Under the pieces are notes generated by a model, which was not told the origin of the DNA, searched no databases, and saw only the letters and a list, made by a program, of their open reading frames with translations. A stretch of 5,662 nucleotides of DNA from assembly GCA_945487985.1 (NCBI GenBank), contig CALYTX010000097.1, forward strand, positions 1-5,662, in the 5' to 3' direction. This document shows positions 1 to 5,609 of this stretch, in pieces. The DNA comes from an uncultured Verrucomicrobiota bacterium (lineage in GTDB: Bacteria; Verrucomicrobiota; Kiritimatiellia; RFP12; UBA1067). Position 1 is the first letter of the stretch. Every line of letters starts with the position of its first letter. Made by a program: the position numbers and the translations under genes.

Positions 1-384
1 CTTCTGGAGGAACGGCCAGTGCGTGATGTCGTCGAGGTTGATGATCGCCTTGAGCTCCCAGGCCTTCCTGAACTCCTCGGCCGGCGTGTCGTTCGATGTG
101 AACATGATCATCTCACCCGTGTTGCCGACTTTTTCGGCGAGCACCAGCTCGGCCATCGAGGAGCAGTCGCTACCGAAACCGAACTCCTGCAGCAATTTCA
201 TGAGGTGCGGATTAGGAGTCGCCTTGACTGCAAAGAATTCGCGGAAACCCTCGTTCCAGGAAAACGCGGCCTTCAAGCGACGGGCGTTGGCGCGAATGGC
301 TTTTGCGTCGTATACATGAAACGGCGTTGGGTGCGATTTGGCCGTTTCCTCAATCCATGCCTTGTCGAACGGAAGCTTTCTCAT
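1..384 (-). CDS. lysA: Diaminopimelate decarboxylase, N-terminal part (runs off window)
   Basis: This is the first 128 codons of a PLP-dependent decarboxylase that, by family, converts meso-diaminopimelate to L-lysine in the cytoplasm, the last step of lysine synthesis. The frame stays open to base 1, so the gene continues beyond the left edge. Visible family features are PTPFHVYD (residues 19-26), the cofactor-lysine motif FAVKATPNP with Lys54 as the expected Schiff-base residue, and GSDCSSMAEL after it, all typical of the alanine-racemase-like barrel of fold-type III decarboxylases. The ATG at 384 is preceded by AAGGAG at 390-395 with a five-base spacer, and a promoter lies just upstream, so the start is well supported. 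A related ornithine/arginine or carboxynorspermidine decarboxylase cannot be fully excluded without the C-terminal half, but the motif context fits LysA best. Confidence 0.88.
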   Translation of the reverse strand, partial: MRKLPFDKAWIEETAKSHPTPFHVYDAKAIRANARRLKAAFSWNEGFREFFAVKATPNPHLMKLLQEFGFGSDCSSMAELVLAEKVGNTGEMIMFTSNDTPAEEFRKAWELKAIINLDDITHWPFLQK

Positions 385-410
385 TGTCACTCCTTGTGGA
401 ATAGGCCGAT

Positions 411-419
411 ATTATACCA
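411..419 (-). promoter_or_regulatory. Extended -10 promoter for lysA
   Basis: On the minus strand the sequence reads TGGTATAAT, a perfect TATAAT hexamer (411-416) with the TGn extension. I see no good -35 box at the expected distance, which is common for extended -10 promoters. Transcription would start near 404, leaving about 20 bases of leader that carry the ribosome binding site at 390-395. The rest of the gap up to base 571 shows no RNA gene and no convincing terminator. Confidence 0.7.
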
Positions 420-571
420 CAATCACTTGCCGGCGGACGCCATCGCAGCGCATTTGATCAATCGAGTGCGAGGCGTCTACCCGACACTCAACCAACCTGT
501 TACCCCCGCAAATTTCGCTATTCACACAAGAATGAGTGATGAACAAAGTCCGTTCACACACTCTCTCATAA

Positions 572-1003
572 CTATCGCTTCGTGCCCTGAAGCCGCCCTT
601 GGGCGTCGCGATACTCCGTCTTGCCGTTAACCGTACGCGAAGTGCCTTGAAGCCGCCCTTGGGCATCGCGGTACTCCGTCTTGCCGTTAACCGTACGCGA
701 GGTGCCTTGAAGCCGCCCTTGGGCATCGCGGTACTCCGTCTTGCCGCTGGAACTCGTCCTCGCCGTCCCCTGGAGACGACCCATCGAGTCGCGATACTCC
801 GTCTTGCCGCTGGAACTCGTCCTCGCCGTCCCTTGCAGACGTCCCATCGAATCGCGGTATTCCGTTTTCCCGCTGGAACTCGTCCTCGCCGTCCCCTGGA
901 GACGTCCCATCGAGTCGCGGTATTCCGTTTTCCCGTTCGCGCAATAGACCGTGCCGACCAACAGCGCGCAACAACCCGCCAATACTAATTTAGTCTTATT
1001 CAC
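572..1003 (-). CDS. Small exported protein of six tandem YRD-GRLQGT repeats
   Basis: The product is 143 residues: a signal sequence and then six near-identical repeats to the end. A basic N-terminus (NKTK) leads into a hydrophobic stretch at about residues 6-20. The protein could be cut by signal peptidase I near VYCA (19-22). A lipobox-like LAGC also ends at Cys11, but it is unusually close to the start and is followed by more hydrophobic residues, so lipidation is uncertain. Units 1-3 (residues 24-86, 21 aa each) follow GKTEYRDSMGRLQGT plus ARTSSS. Units 4-5 (87-126, 20 aa each) follow GKTEYRDAQGRLQGT plus SRTVN. Unit 6 (127-143) is shortened and ends TKR. The G-K-T-x-Y-x-D-x-x-G-R-L pattern recalls YD/RHS-type or beta-flower-like beta repeats, which is inference only. 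Function is unknown. The GTG at 1003 is chosen over an in-frame TTG at 1009 because AAAGGAG (1010-1016) sits six bases before it. Confidence 0.8.
   Translation of the reverse strand: MNKTKLVLAGCCALLVGTVYCANGKTEYRDSMGRLQGTARTSSSGKTEYRDSMGRLQGTARTSSSGKTEYRDSMGRLQGTARTSSSGKTEYRDAQGRLQGTSRTVNGKTEYRDAQGRLQGTSRTVNGKTEYRDAQGRLQGTKR
575..934 (-). repeat. In-frame tandem repeat array: three 63-bp and three 60-bp-class units
   Basis: Coding-strand order is 934-872, 871-809 and 808-746 (63 bp each), then 745-686 and 685-626 (60 bp each), then a shortened unit at 625-575. Copies of the 63-bp class differ from one another at only a few bases: three between the first two units and five between the first and third. 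I translated each difference and all are synonymous. The 60-bp copies likewise differ only silently, apart from the altered end of the last unit. Because both unit lengths are multiples of three, several other frames are also open across the array. Those are side effects, not genes. Confidence 0.92.
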
Positions 1004-1009
1004 AACCAA

Positions 1010-1016
1010 CTCCTTT
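1010..1016 (-). promoter_or_regulatory. Ribosome binding site fixing the repeat-protein start
   Basis: AAAGGAG on the minus strand lies six bases before GTG at 1003 and directly abuts the upstream TTG at 1009. The spacing makes GTG the usable start and rules out the longer reading. Confidence 0.75.
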
Positions 1017-1022
1017 CGTTAA

Positions 1023-1040
1023 TTCCTATGCCGATAGGAA
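1023..1040 (-). promoter_or_regulatory. Perfect 7-bp inverted repeat between trpF and the repeat gene
   Basis: TTCCTAT and ATAGGAA flank a four-base centre (CGGC on the minus strand). It lies about 30 bases after the trpF stop and just before the ribosome binding site of the repeat gene. It could be a small operator, a leader hairpin or a weak terminator. No U-rich run follows it, so an intrinsic terminator is unlikely. I found no clear -10/-35 pair in this 65-base gap, so the repeat gene may depend partly on read-through from trpF. Confidence 0.4.
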
Positions 1041-1068
1041 GATCAAGTCGGACAATCTGACAAGCTTT

Positions 1069-1695
1069 TTACAATTTGATCGAGCACTGCCTTTTTCTTG
1101 CAGAAGTAGAGGCCGCCTCAGGCGCCGCGGCGCCGCCTTCCTGCAGCTGGCTCCAGACCGTCCAGAAAGATTCGAGTTTGGCGATGGACTTTATGCCCCT
1201 GGCGCTTTCGAGCGAACCTGAAACATCGATGACATCGGCGCGGGCGGCAAACGCACGGGGAAGATTCTCAGCCGAGATTCCGCCGCCGAGGACGGTCTTG
1301 AACGGTCCGCGCCGCAGAACCGTCTCGCCGTCGCCGTGGGAGCTGTCAAACACAAGCGCGTCGGCATTTTCGCCGCCGCCGGCGAGCGACCACACTTCAT
1401 ACCCCATGGCCTTGAGCGCGTCAATATCGGCGCTCGCGGCGCGGCGATGGAGTTGAACAATGCCAAAGCCAACCGCGGCGGCTGCGGCGGCGATTTCGCC
1501 AACCGTCGCCGTGGTGAAAACGCCAACCAAACGCGAAGATCCGTTCAACGCCGCTGCAATCTCCCGGGCCTTGCCGACCGTAACGCAACGCGGCGATTCC
1601 TCAGCAAAAATAAGCCCGAGATAATCAGCCCCCAGCTCTTCGGCGCGAATGGCAAAGGCGGCCTCGTTGACGCCGCAAATCTTGATCTTGCTCAT
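1069..1695 (-). CDS. trpF: Phosphoribosylanthranilate isomerase, divergent
   Basis: This 208-residue protein matches TrpF, the (beta/alpha)8 barrel that converts N-(5'-phosphoribosyl)anthranilate to CdRP in tryptophan synthesis. Seen in order: KICGVN (residues 5-10) with the catalytic Cys7, GLIFAEESPR (27-36), VQLH (80-83), a LVFDSS segment with Asp117 as the likely catalytic acid, LGGGISAENL (136-145), and DVSGSLES with GIK (157-169) forming the phosphate-binding end. Departures from the family are KICGVN where KICG-x-T is usual, Arg after QLH where Gly is usual, and loss of the GKTFDW-like segment after the DS motif. A low-complexity Ala/Ser tail with a basic end (about residues 185-208) extends past the barrel. 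The ATG overlaps the stop of the upstream Mur-like ligase as ATGA, which sets the start. No other trp gene is visible here. Confidence 0.85.
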   Translation of the reverse strand: MSKIKICGVNEAAFAIRAEELGADYLGLIFAEESPRCVTVGKAREIAAALNGSSRLVGVFTTATVGEIAAAAAAVGFGIVQLHRRAASADIDALKAMGYEVWSLAGGGENADALVFDSSHGDGETVLRRGPFKTVLGGGISAENLPRAFAARADVIDVSGSLESARGIKSIAKLESFWTVWSQLQEGGAAAPEAASTSARKRQCSIKL

Positions 1696-2948
1696 ACCTT
1701 GGCAAACATCGCGGCGATTTTTGCAGCCGTACGCGACAGCTCCGGATCGCGCGCGCCGCACACGGCGATGCAATCGTAGTTGTCGCAATGAGCCTCAATC
1801 CACGCGCAGGCGGCAGAATGGTCGGCCACTTCGATGCAAAGCCCTGCCGGCAGCTTCGCCGCGAGCGCGCTGGAATTGATCGAACGGTCTGCCGTGCCGC
1901 CAGCGTCGTACACCGGCAGCAGCAGCAGGGTGTCGCAGGGCCTCGCCACCGACCGGAATGTCGCCGCGAGCGCGTCAAGCATCTTGCGCAGCGGCGCGTA
2001 GCCATGGGGACGCCAAATTACGCAAATGCCGCGAGGAAACTCCTCGGCAAGCGTTGTCCACATGGCAGCAAGCTTATCAGGATTGTGGGCGTAATCGTCG
2101 AAAACTGCGGGTGCACCGGGCGCGACGCCGCCGGGCGGAACGATGCGTTGAAGCCTCCGTTCCACCCCCTGGAAGCCCGCCATGGCTTTCAATACCGCCT
2201 CGGGCGGGCAGCCGAGCGCAACGGCCATTGCCGCGGCGAGCCGCGCATTCTGCAAATTGTGCGCGCCGGGAACCGGCACGTCAAGCGCGTCCAGTCCACG
2301 CCCATGCAAAAACTTCTCCGCCTCGCCGCGGCGTCCGTCGACAACAGGTCCTTCGAGGTCGCGCGCGAAGCGGTTGAAAACCTCATCCATCTCCTCTTTC
2401 GGATAATGGTCGGACGAGGCGTTGGTAATGATGGCCGCGTAGGGATTAAAGGCAAAAAGCGATTTGTCGCTCTCGTCCACCTCGGCCACTGCATACTCGC
2501 CGCGTCCGAAACGAACCGCTCCCTGCCAGCCGGGAACGTTCGCGCCATTGACACACATCGGATCGAACCCGCATTCCGCGAGCAGATGCCCGAGCATCGC
2601 CGTGACGGTAGATTTTCCGCAAGTGCCTACCACCGCCACCAGTTTGTACCCTGCAAGCGCGCGGGCGAGCGCCGCTGCTCGGTGCACCACGGGAATACCT
2701 AATGCACGCGCCTTCACCAAGCCGGCATTGTCCGGCTCAATCGCGCTCGAAATAACAACCTCGTCCGCATCCGCATCGAGTCCGCTGCCGTCGTCGGGGA
2801 AGCATCTGACGCCGAGTGTTTCCAGAAAGGCAATGTTAGCCGTACCGAGCGTGCGGTCTGCGCCGGTCACCTCGTCGCCCAGACGCACAAGCGCCGTCGC
2901 CAAGGCGCTCATCCCCACACCGCCAATACCGATCAAATGCCGCTTCAT
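1692..2948 (-). CDS. MurC-like Mur ligase family protein (ATP-dependent amide ligase)
   Basis: This 418-residue protein has the three-domain layout of Mur ligases and is closest to MurC, which adds L-alanine to UDP-MurNAc, or to Mpl, which recycles muropeptides. Seen: an N-terminal Rossmann start HLIGIGGVGMSAL (residues 4-16), the ATP P-loop GTCGKST (108-114), EVDESD (156-161), TN-x3-DH (175-181), G-x-HNLQNA (228-235), FQGVERR (259-265), FDDYAHNP (283-290) and a WRPHGYAPLR motif after it. Two things are odd. Classical MurC has GTHGKTT at the P-loop, but here His is Cys and a Thr is Ser. The stretch between the DH motif and the HN motif is only about 46 residues, far shorter than usual. The whole protein is below the roughly 450-490 residues of typical MurC. 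Both ends of the gene are ATGA overlaps with its neighbours. The gene is not in a division and cell wall cluster, so a paralogue with a changed substrate is plausible. Confidence 0.82.
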   Translation of the reverse strand: MKRHLIGIGGVGMSALATALVRLGDEVTGADRTLGTANIAFLETLGVRCFPDDGSGLDADADEVVISSAIEPDNAGLVKARALGIPVVHRAAALARALAGYKLVAVVGTCGKSTVTAMLGHLLAECGFDPMCVNGANVPGWQGAVRFGRGEYAVAEVDESDKSLFAFNPYAAIITNASSDHYPKEEMDEVFNRFARDLEGPVVDGRRGEAEKFLHGRGLDALDVPVPGAHNLQNARLAAAMAVALGCPPEAVLKAMAGFQGVERRLQRIVPPGGVAPGAPAVFDDYAHNPDKLAAMWTTLAEEFPRGICVIWRPHGYAPLRKMLDALAATFRSVARPCDTLLLLPVYDAGGTADRSINSSALAAKLPAGLCIEVADHSAACAWIEAHCDNYDCIAVCGARDPELSRTAAKIAAMFAKV

Positions 2949-4660
2949 CGCTTGCCCCCCGCCACCGTTTCGGCGATATTCAAGTAATACGAGCGTACGC
3001 GCTCGTATGCATTGATGATATCGAGTTCCGCCAGTACGCGAATGGACGAGCCGGGATCCTCGGGACCCACGCGCCCGAGCTGGGCCTTGCGACAATCGCG
3101 GATGAACTCGTGGATGTTCTTCGATTCGTTCTGTACCTCGTGAATGTCGATTACCGGACGCGGCGAGCTGATCCACGGAGTCACCTTCTCAGCGAAAGCA
3201 TTGACCCGATCGTGGACAGACAGCAGCAACAGCCGGGACACCTCGGACATCTGCTGATTTTGCTTCCGGAGACGCTTGATTGCGCGAAGGACGGCCGCCG
3301 CTTCGTCAGATATGCTCTCGAGTTCGTCGGTGAAACGCACGAGGCGCTGGGCGCGCTCAGCCACATCCTGCGGCAGACGCTTCGACATAATCGAGCCGAG
3401 GAACTCCGTCACCTCCTTTTGGACATTATCCAGAATATCCTCGCGATGGACGATATGCTTTTCCAACTTTTCGTCAGCCTCGCCGGCGATGACCTTGCGC
3501 GCGCAAGCGAGAAGATCGAGGTCGCTCTCCTTCATAAAGTGCACCTCCTGCAACGCCTGGTCGCAGGCGATGACCGGCGAAAGACGCGCGCCGATCTTGA
3601 GGGACGAAAGATGCGGCTTTTCGTTCTCCGGTTGCTTGATGAGGCGTTCGATGAGCCGCGAGAACGGCTTTACTACCGGGAAGAAGACGAGACCGCGGCA
3701 GATGGCGAAAATCGTATCCGTAACCGCAATCGGCGCCATCCGGTGCGTATAAGCCTCGACGGCCTGGCCGGAGACGGTGATTATCTCGATATCATTGTAG
3801 TTCGGGAAAATCCACTGGCCAACCTTGACGAAGAAGATGTAGAAGAGCGGAATCAAGACGACCGAACCGATCAGGTTCGAGAGCGTATGCGAAAGCGCCG
3901 TGCGCTTCGCATCCGCCGTGCCGCCGATTGCAGCGATCCAGCCGGTCGCAGTCGTGCCGACATTTGCGCCGAAGAGGACGGCGATGGCAACATCATACGT
4001 GATGAGCCCCTGCTGGGCGAGAGCCATGGCAATGGCGATTGTCGCCGCCGAACTCTGAATCACCGCCGTCAGCAGCATGGCGCAGAAGGCGATCTTAACC
4101 ACGCCGGGGAAGGTAGCGGCCGACATCGAGGTGAAGATTTTCGACAGCTCGGGGTTCTGTTTGATGGGAGCCACGCCCTTGGACATAAAGTAAAGCCCGA
4201 GGAAAACGAGTCCCAGGCCGATGAAGGTCAATCCGAGATTGTGCAAACGCTCGCCGCGCACAAAGAAATACAACGTTCCGCCGAGGGCCAGCCCGATGAA
4301 ACCGAGCATTTGCGGATCGGGCGCGTAGGCGATAATCCACACCGTGGCAGTAGTGCCGATGTTCGCGCCGATGAGCACGGAAAACGCCTGCGGCAGCGTC
4401 ATCAGCGCCGTCGAAACGAACCCCACGAGCATGACCGTGATAATCGAGGATGACTGCACTAGAATCGTCGAGAAAATTCCAGTGCCCACGCCCACAATGC
4501 GGTGGCTCGTGGCCAGCGCCATGAATTTACGCAAACCGCCCCCGGCTGTAGCCTGCAGGCCTTCCGACAAATGCTTCATCCCGAGCAGGAACACGCCTAG
4601 CCCGCCCAGCACCGTCATAAGAATCGTCAAAATCATCTTCAAGGCGTTAGGCTCTTCCAT
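2945..4660 (-). CDS. Na+/phosphate cotransporter with C-terminal PhoU-like domain
   Basis: This 571-residue inner-membrane protein belongs to the Na/Pi-cotransporter II family (NptA/YjbB type), which moves inorganic phosphate with sodium. The transport half carries the two inverted family repeats: VQSSSIITVMLVGF (residues 68-81) followed by GANIGTT (98-104), and IQSSAATIAIAMA (201-213) followed by GANVGTT (231-237). Hydrophobic helices fill residues about 9-335. From about residue 360 to the end it is soluble, helical and charged, like PhoU, with a closing AYERVRSYYLNIAE segment (551-564) that resembles the end of such tails. The ATG at 4660 has AGGA at 4669-4672, eight bases upstream. An internal Met9 lacks such a site. 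The stop overlaps the start of the MurC-like gene as ATGA. Direction of transport, import or efflux, cannot be told from sequence. Confidence 0.93.
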   Translation of the reverse strand: MEEPNALKMILTILMTVLGGLGVFLLGMKHLSEGLQATAGGGLRKFMALATSHRIVGVGTGIFSTILVQSSSIITVMLVGFVSTALMTLPQAFSVLIGANIGTTATVWIIAYAPDPQMLGFIGLALGGTLYFFVRGERLHNLGLTFIGLGLVFLGLYFMSKGVAPIKQNPELSKIFTSMSAATFPGVVKIAFCAMLLTAVIQSSAATIAIAMALAQQGLITYDVAIAVLFGANVGTTATGWIAAIGGTADAKRTALSHTLSNLIGSVVLIPLFYIFFVKVGQWIFPNYNDIEIITVSGQAVEAYTHRMAPIAVTDTIFAICRGLVFFPVVKPFSRLIERLIKQPENEKPHLSSLKIGARLSPVIACDQALQEVHFMKESDLDLLACARKVIAGEADEKLEKHIVHREDILDNVQKEVTEFLGSIMSKRLPQDVAERAQRLVRFTDELESISDEAAAVLRAIKRLRKQNQQMSEVSRLLLLSVHDRVNAFAEKVTPWISSPRPVIDIHEVQNESKNIHEFIRDCRKAQLGRVGPEDPGSSIRVLAELDIINAYERVRSYYLNIAETVAGGKR

Positions 4661-4678
4661 GGGCGACGTCCTACTTTT

Positions 4679-4819
4679 TTATTCAGCCGAAAACTCGAAA
4701 TTCTTCCCAACCCCCTTCACCGCCCTCGAAACGTCATCTTCAAGAACGAGCTGAACGAGCGACGCCTGGGCGAAAAAGCCGATAGAAGAGGGAATCGCGA
4801 GTATGGCTGTCGATTTCAT
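4679..4819 (-). CDS. Small ORF of 46 codons coupled between two operon genes
   Basis: The product is 46 residues, begins MKSTAILAIPSSIG and ends FEFSAE. I do not recognise it. The first 20 residues look like a weak signal or short membrane segment (Lys2, then a hydrophobic run ending FFAQA), followed by an amphipathic charged part. A directly repeated GCTCGTTC encodes LVQLV. The case for coding is context: its ATG overlaps the stop of the upstream membrane-protein gene as ATGA, like the other junctions of this operon, and its TAA lies 18 bases before the phosphate-transporter start. It has no Shine-Dalgarno site of its own and would rely on coupling. It may be a real small membrane or exported peptide, a leader that couples translation to the transporter, or a chance frame in a 155-base gap. 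Confidence 0.5.
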   Translation of the reverse strand: MKSTAILAIPSSIGFFAQASLVQLVLEDDVSRAVKGVGKNFEFSAE

Positions 4820-5427
4820 GTTGGATTAATGGCAATGCCGATGATTACCAGTGCCAAACCGTCCAAAGCAAGTAGCGCCCCTAAAAGCCGAGCGCACAGA
4901 TTCCTTCCCAAGATGAACGCCGCCGCCTTCTCGATCCGCCAGGGATAGAACATTCCGTACATCCCAATCACCGCGGCGATATAAGCCGTCAACACAAACA
5001 CATGCACTGGGGCGAGACCGGCCACGGGAAGGTAATGGCGGGTGACGCGGAAAAGCGGCGTTGGAAACAGCATCAAGATTCCAGCCAGCGCGCGAACCGG
5101 AAGATTGGCCGGCATCCACACATACGTAAGATAGATCAGAATCGGCGTCAAAACCCAGAAATGGTCGAACGCCAACGCCAACGCCGACAACAGCCAGCGC
5201 ACAGGAGGAATGCCAGAACCGGCGGCGAATTCGGCGAAAATATTGGCACCGAAAATCATAATTTCGTAGGTTGCCCAAACCCACGCGACGGCGGTCAAAA
5301 TCGCCGCGGACGCTTTTGAATTTTCAAACCATACGGAAAAATTGCTTGCACGCGCTGGGGAAAAAAACATCACCCCGCCTATGGCGAGGAGCGGCAACCC
5401 GAGCAACAAACCACAAAGAATAATCAT
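4816..5427 (-). CDS. Unknown multi-pass integral membrane protein
   Basis: This 203-residue, strongly hydrophobic protein has about five or six likely membrane helices, near residues 2-22, 40-64, 76-101, 112-125, 139-161 and 178-200. Short polar or charged links include SPARASNFS (23-31), PWRIEK (162-167) and an RVTRH loop (127-131). I recognise no family and no catalytic motif. It opens the operon that leads through a small ORF to the phosphate transporter, so a membrane role linked to that transporter is possible, but this is only context. The start is the first ATG, at 5427. An in-frame TTG at 5433 is two codons earlier and less likely. Neither has a purine-rich ribosome binding site, since the bases just upstream are the 3' end of tRNA-Cys. 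The stop overlaps the next start as ATGA. Confidence 0.75.
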   Translation of the reverse strand: MIILCGLLLGLPLLAIGGVMFFSPARASNFSVWFENSKASAAILTAVAWVWATYEIMIFGANIFAEFAAGSGIPPVRWLLSALALAFDHFWVLTPILIYLTYVWMPANLPVRALAGILMLFPTPLFRVTRHYLPVAGLAPVHVFVLTAYIAAVIGMYGMFYPWRIEKAAAFILGRNLCARLLGALLALDGLALVIIGIAINPT

Positions 5428-5436
5428 GCACAAAAT

Positions 5437-5510
5437 TGGAGGTGGGAAGCGGAGTTGAACCGCTGTAAGCGGATTTGCAGTCCGCGACCTAACCGCTCGG
5501 CCATCCCACC
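5437..5510 (-). tRNA. tRNA-Cys (anticodon GCA), CCA encoded
   Basis: The cloverleaf is complete. The acceptor stem GGTGGGA pairs with TCCCACC (7 bp), and the D-arm begins GCCGAGCGGTTAGG. The anticodon stem GCGGA/TCCGC has loop CTGCAAA, with GCA at 5476-5478. The variable loop has four bases, and the T-arm AGCGG/CCGCT has loop TTCAACT. The discriminator is U, as expected for cysteine, and CCA is encoded at 5437-5439. The first codon of the membrane protein begins nine bases after the CCA. Confidence 0.97.
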
Positions 5511-5535
5511 TTGAAGGATGTTTCAGATGACATTC

Positions 5536-5565
5536 ATTATATCATAAACGCACCTGAAAGAGCAA
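5536..5565 (-). promoter_or_regulatory. Promoter of tRNA-Cys and probably of the downstream operon
   Basis: On the minus strand TGATATAAT gives a perfect -10 (5536-5541) with the TGn extension. TTGCTC (5560-5565) is a partial -35 with an 18-base spacer. Transcription would start near 5529, about 20 bases before the tRNA. I see no terminator between the tRNA and the membrane-protein gene, so read-through into the operon is likely. Confidence 0.72.
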
Positions 5566-5609
5566 CACAACCCGTAGCCACCATCATCCAGCCAGCGAGC
5601 CAGTTGAAG

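Noticed and set aside
420..571. Possible terminators in the gap before lysA, such as GAGTG/CACTC and TGAAC/GTTCA pairs
   Set aside because: The stems are five base pairs or less with long loops and no U tract follows, so I do not call a terminator.
19..630. Plus-strand open frame of 203 codons across the left end
   Set aside because: It runs antisense through lysA and its promoter into the repeat array. The LysA frame has the cofactor-lysine motif, ribosome site and promoter.
575..934. Regular repeats considered as a CRISPR array or non-coding satellite
   Set aside because: The units follow one another with no unique spacers and encode a constant peptide with silent changes, so they are a coding tandem repeat.
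599..988. Repetitive open frames on the plus strand and in another minus-strand frame across the array
   Set aside because: Repeat lengths of 60 and 63 bp keep several frames open. Only the 572-1003 minus frame has a signal sequence, a ribosome site and purely synonymous variation.
1696..1788. N-terminal extension of TrpF by 31 codons
   Set aside because: The family begins right at the KICG strand, the ATG at 1695 is coupled by ATGA, and the extension is Arg-rich and overlaps the end of the Mur-like gene.
1788..2702. Plus-strand open frame of 304 codons
   Set aside because: It is antisense to the MurC-like gene, which has clear family motifs. Its own product is Arg-rich and without motifs.
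2949..3176. N-terminal extension of the MurC-like gene by 76 codons
   Set aside because: The Rossmann fold start of the family matches the Met at 2948, which overlaps the upstream stop as ATGA. The extension reads through the transporter's C-terminus in another frame.
3110..4453. Long open frame of 447 codons on the plus strand
   Set aside because: It lies antisense to the Na+/phosphate cotransporter, is full of Arg, Asp and His as expected of an antisense frame in GC-rich coding DNA, and has no recognisable domain.
5511..5609. Possible terminator or extra RNA between the two tRNA genes
   Set aside because: Only imperfect CTGG/CCAG-type pairings are present with no U run. The supported content is the tRNA-Cys promoter.
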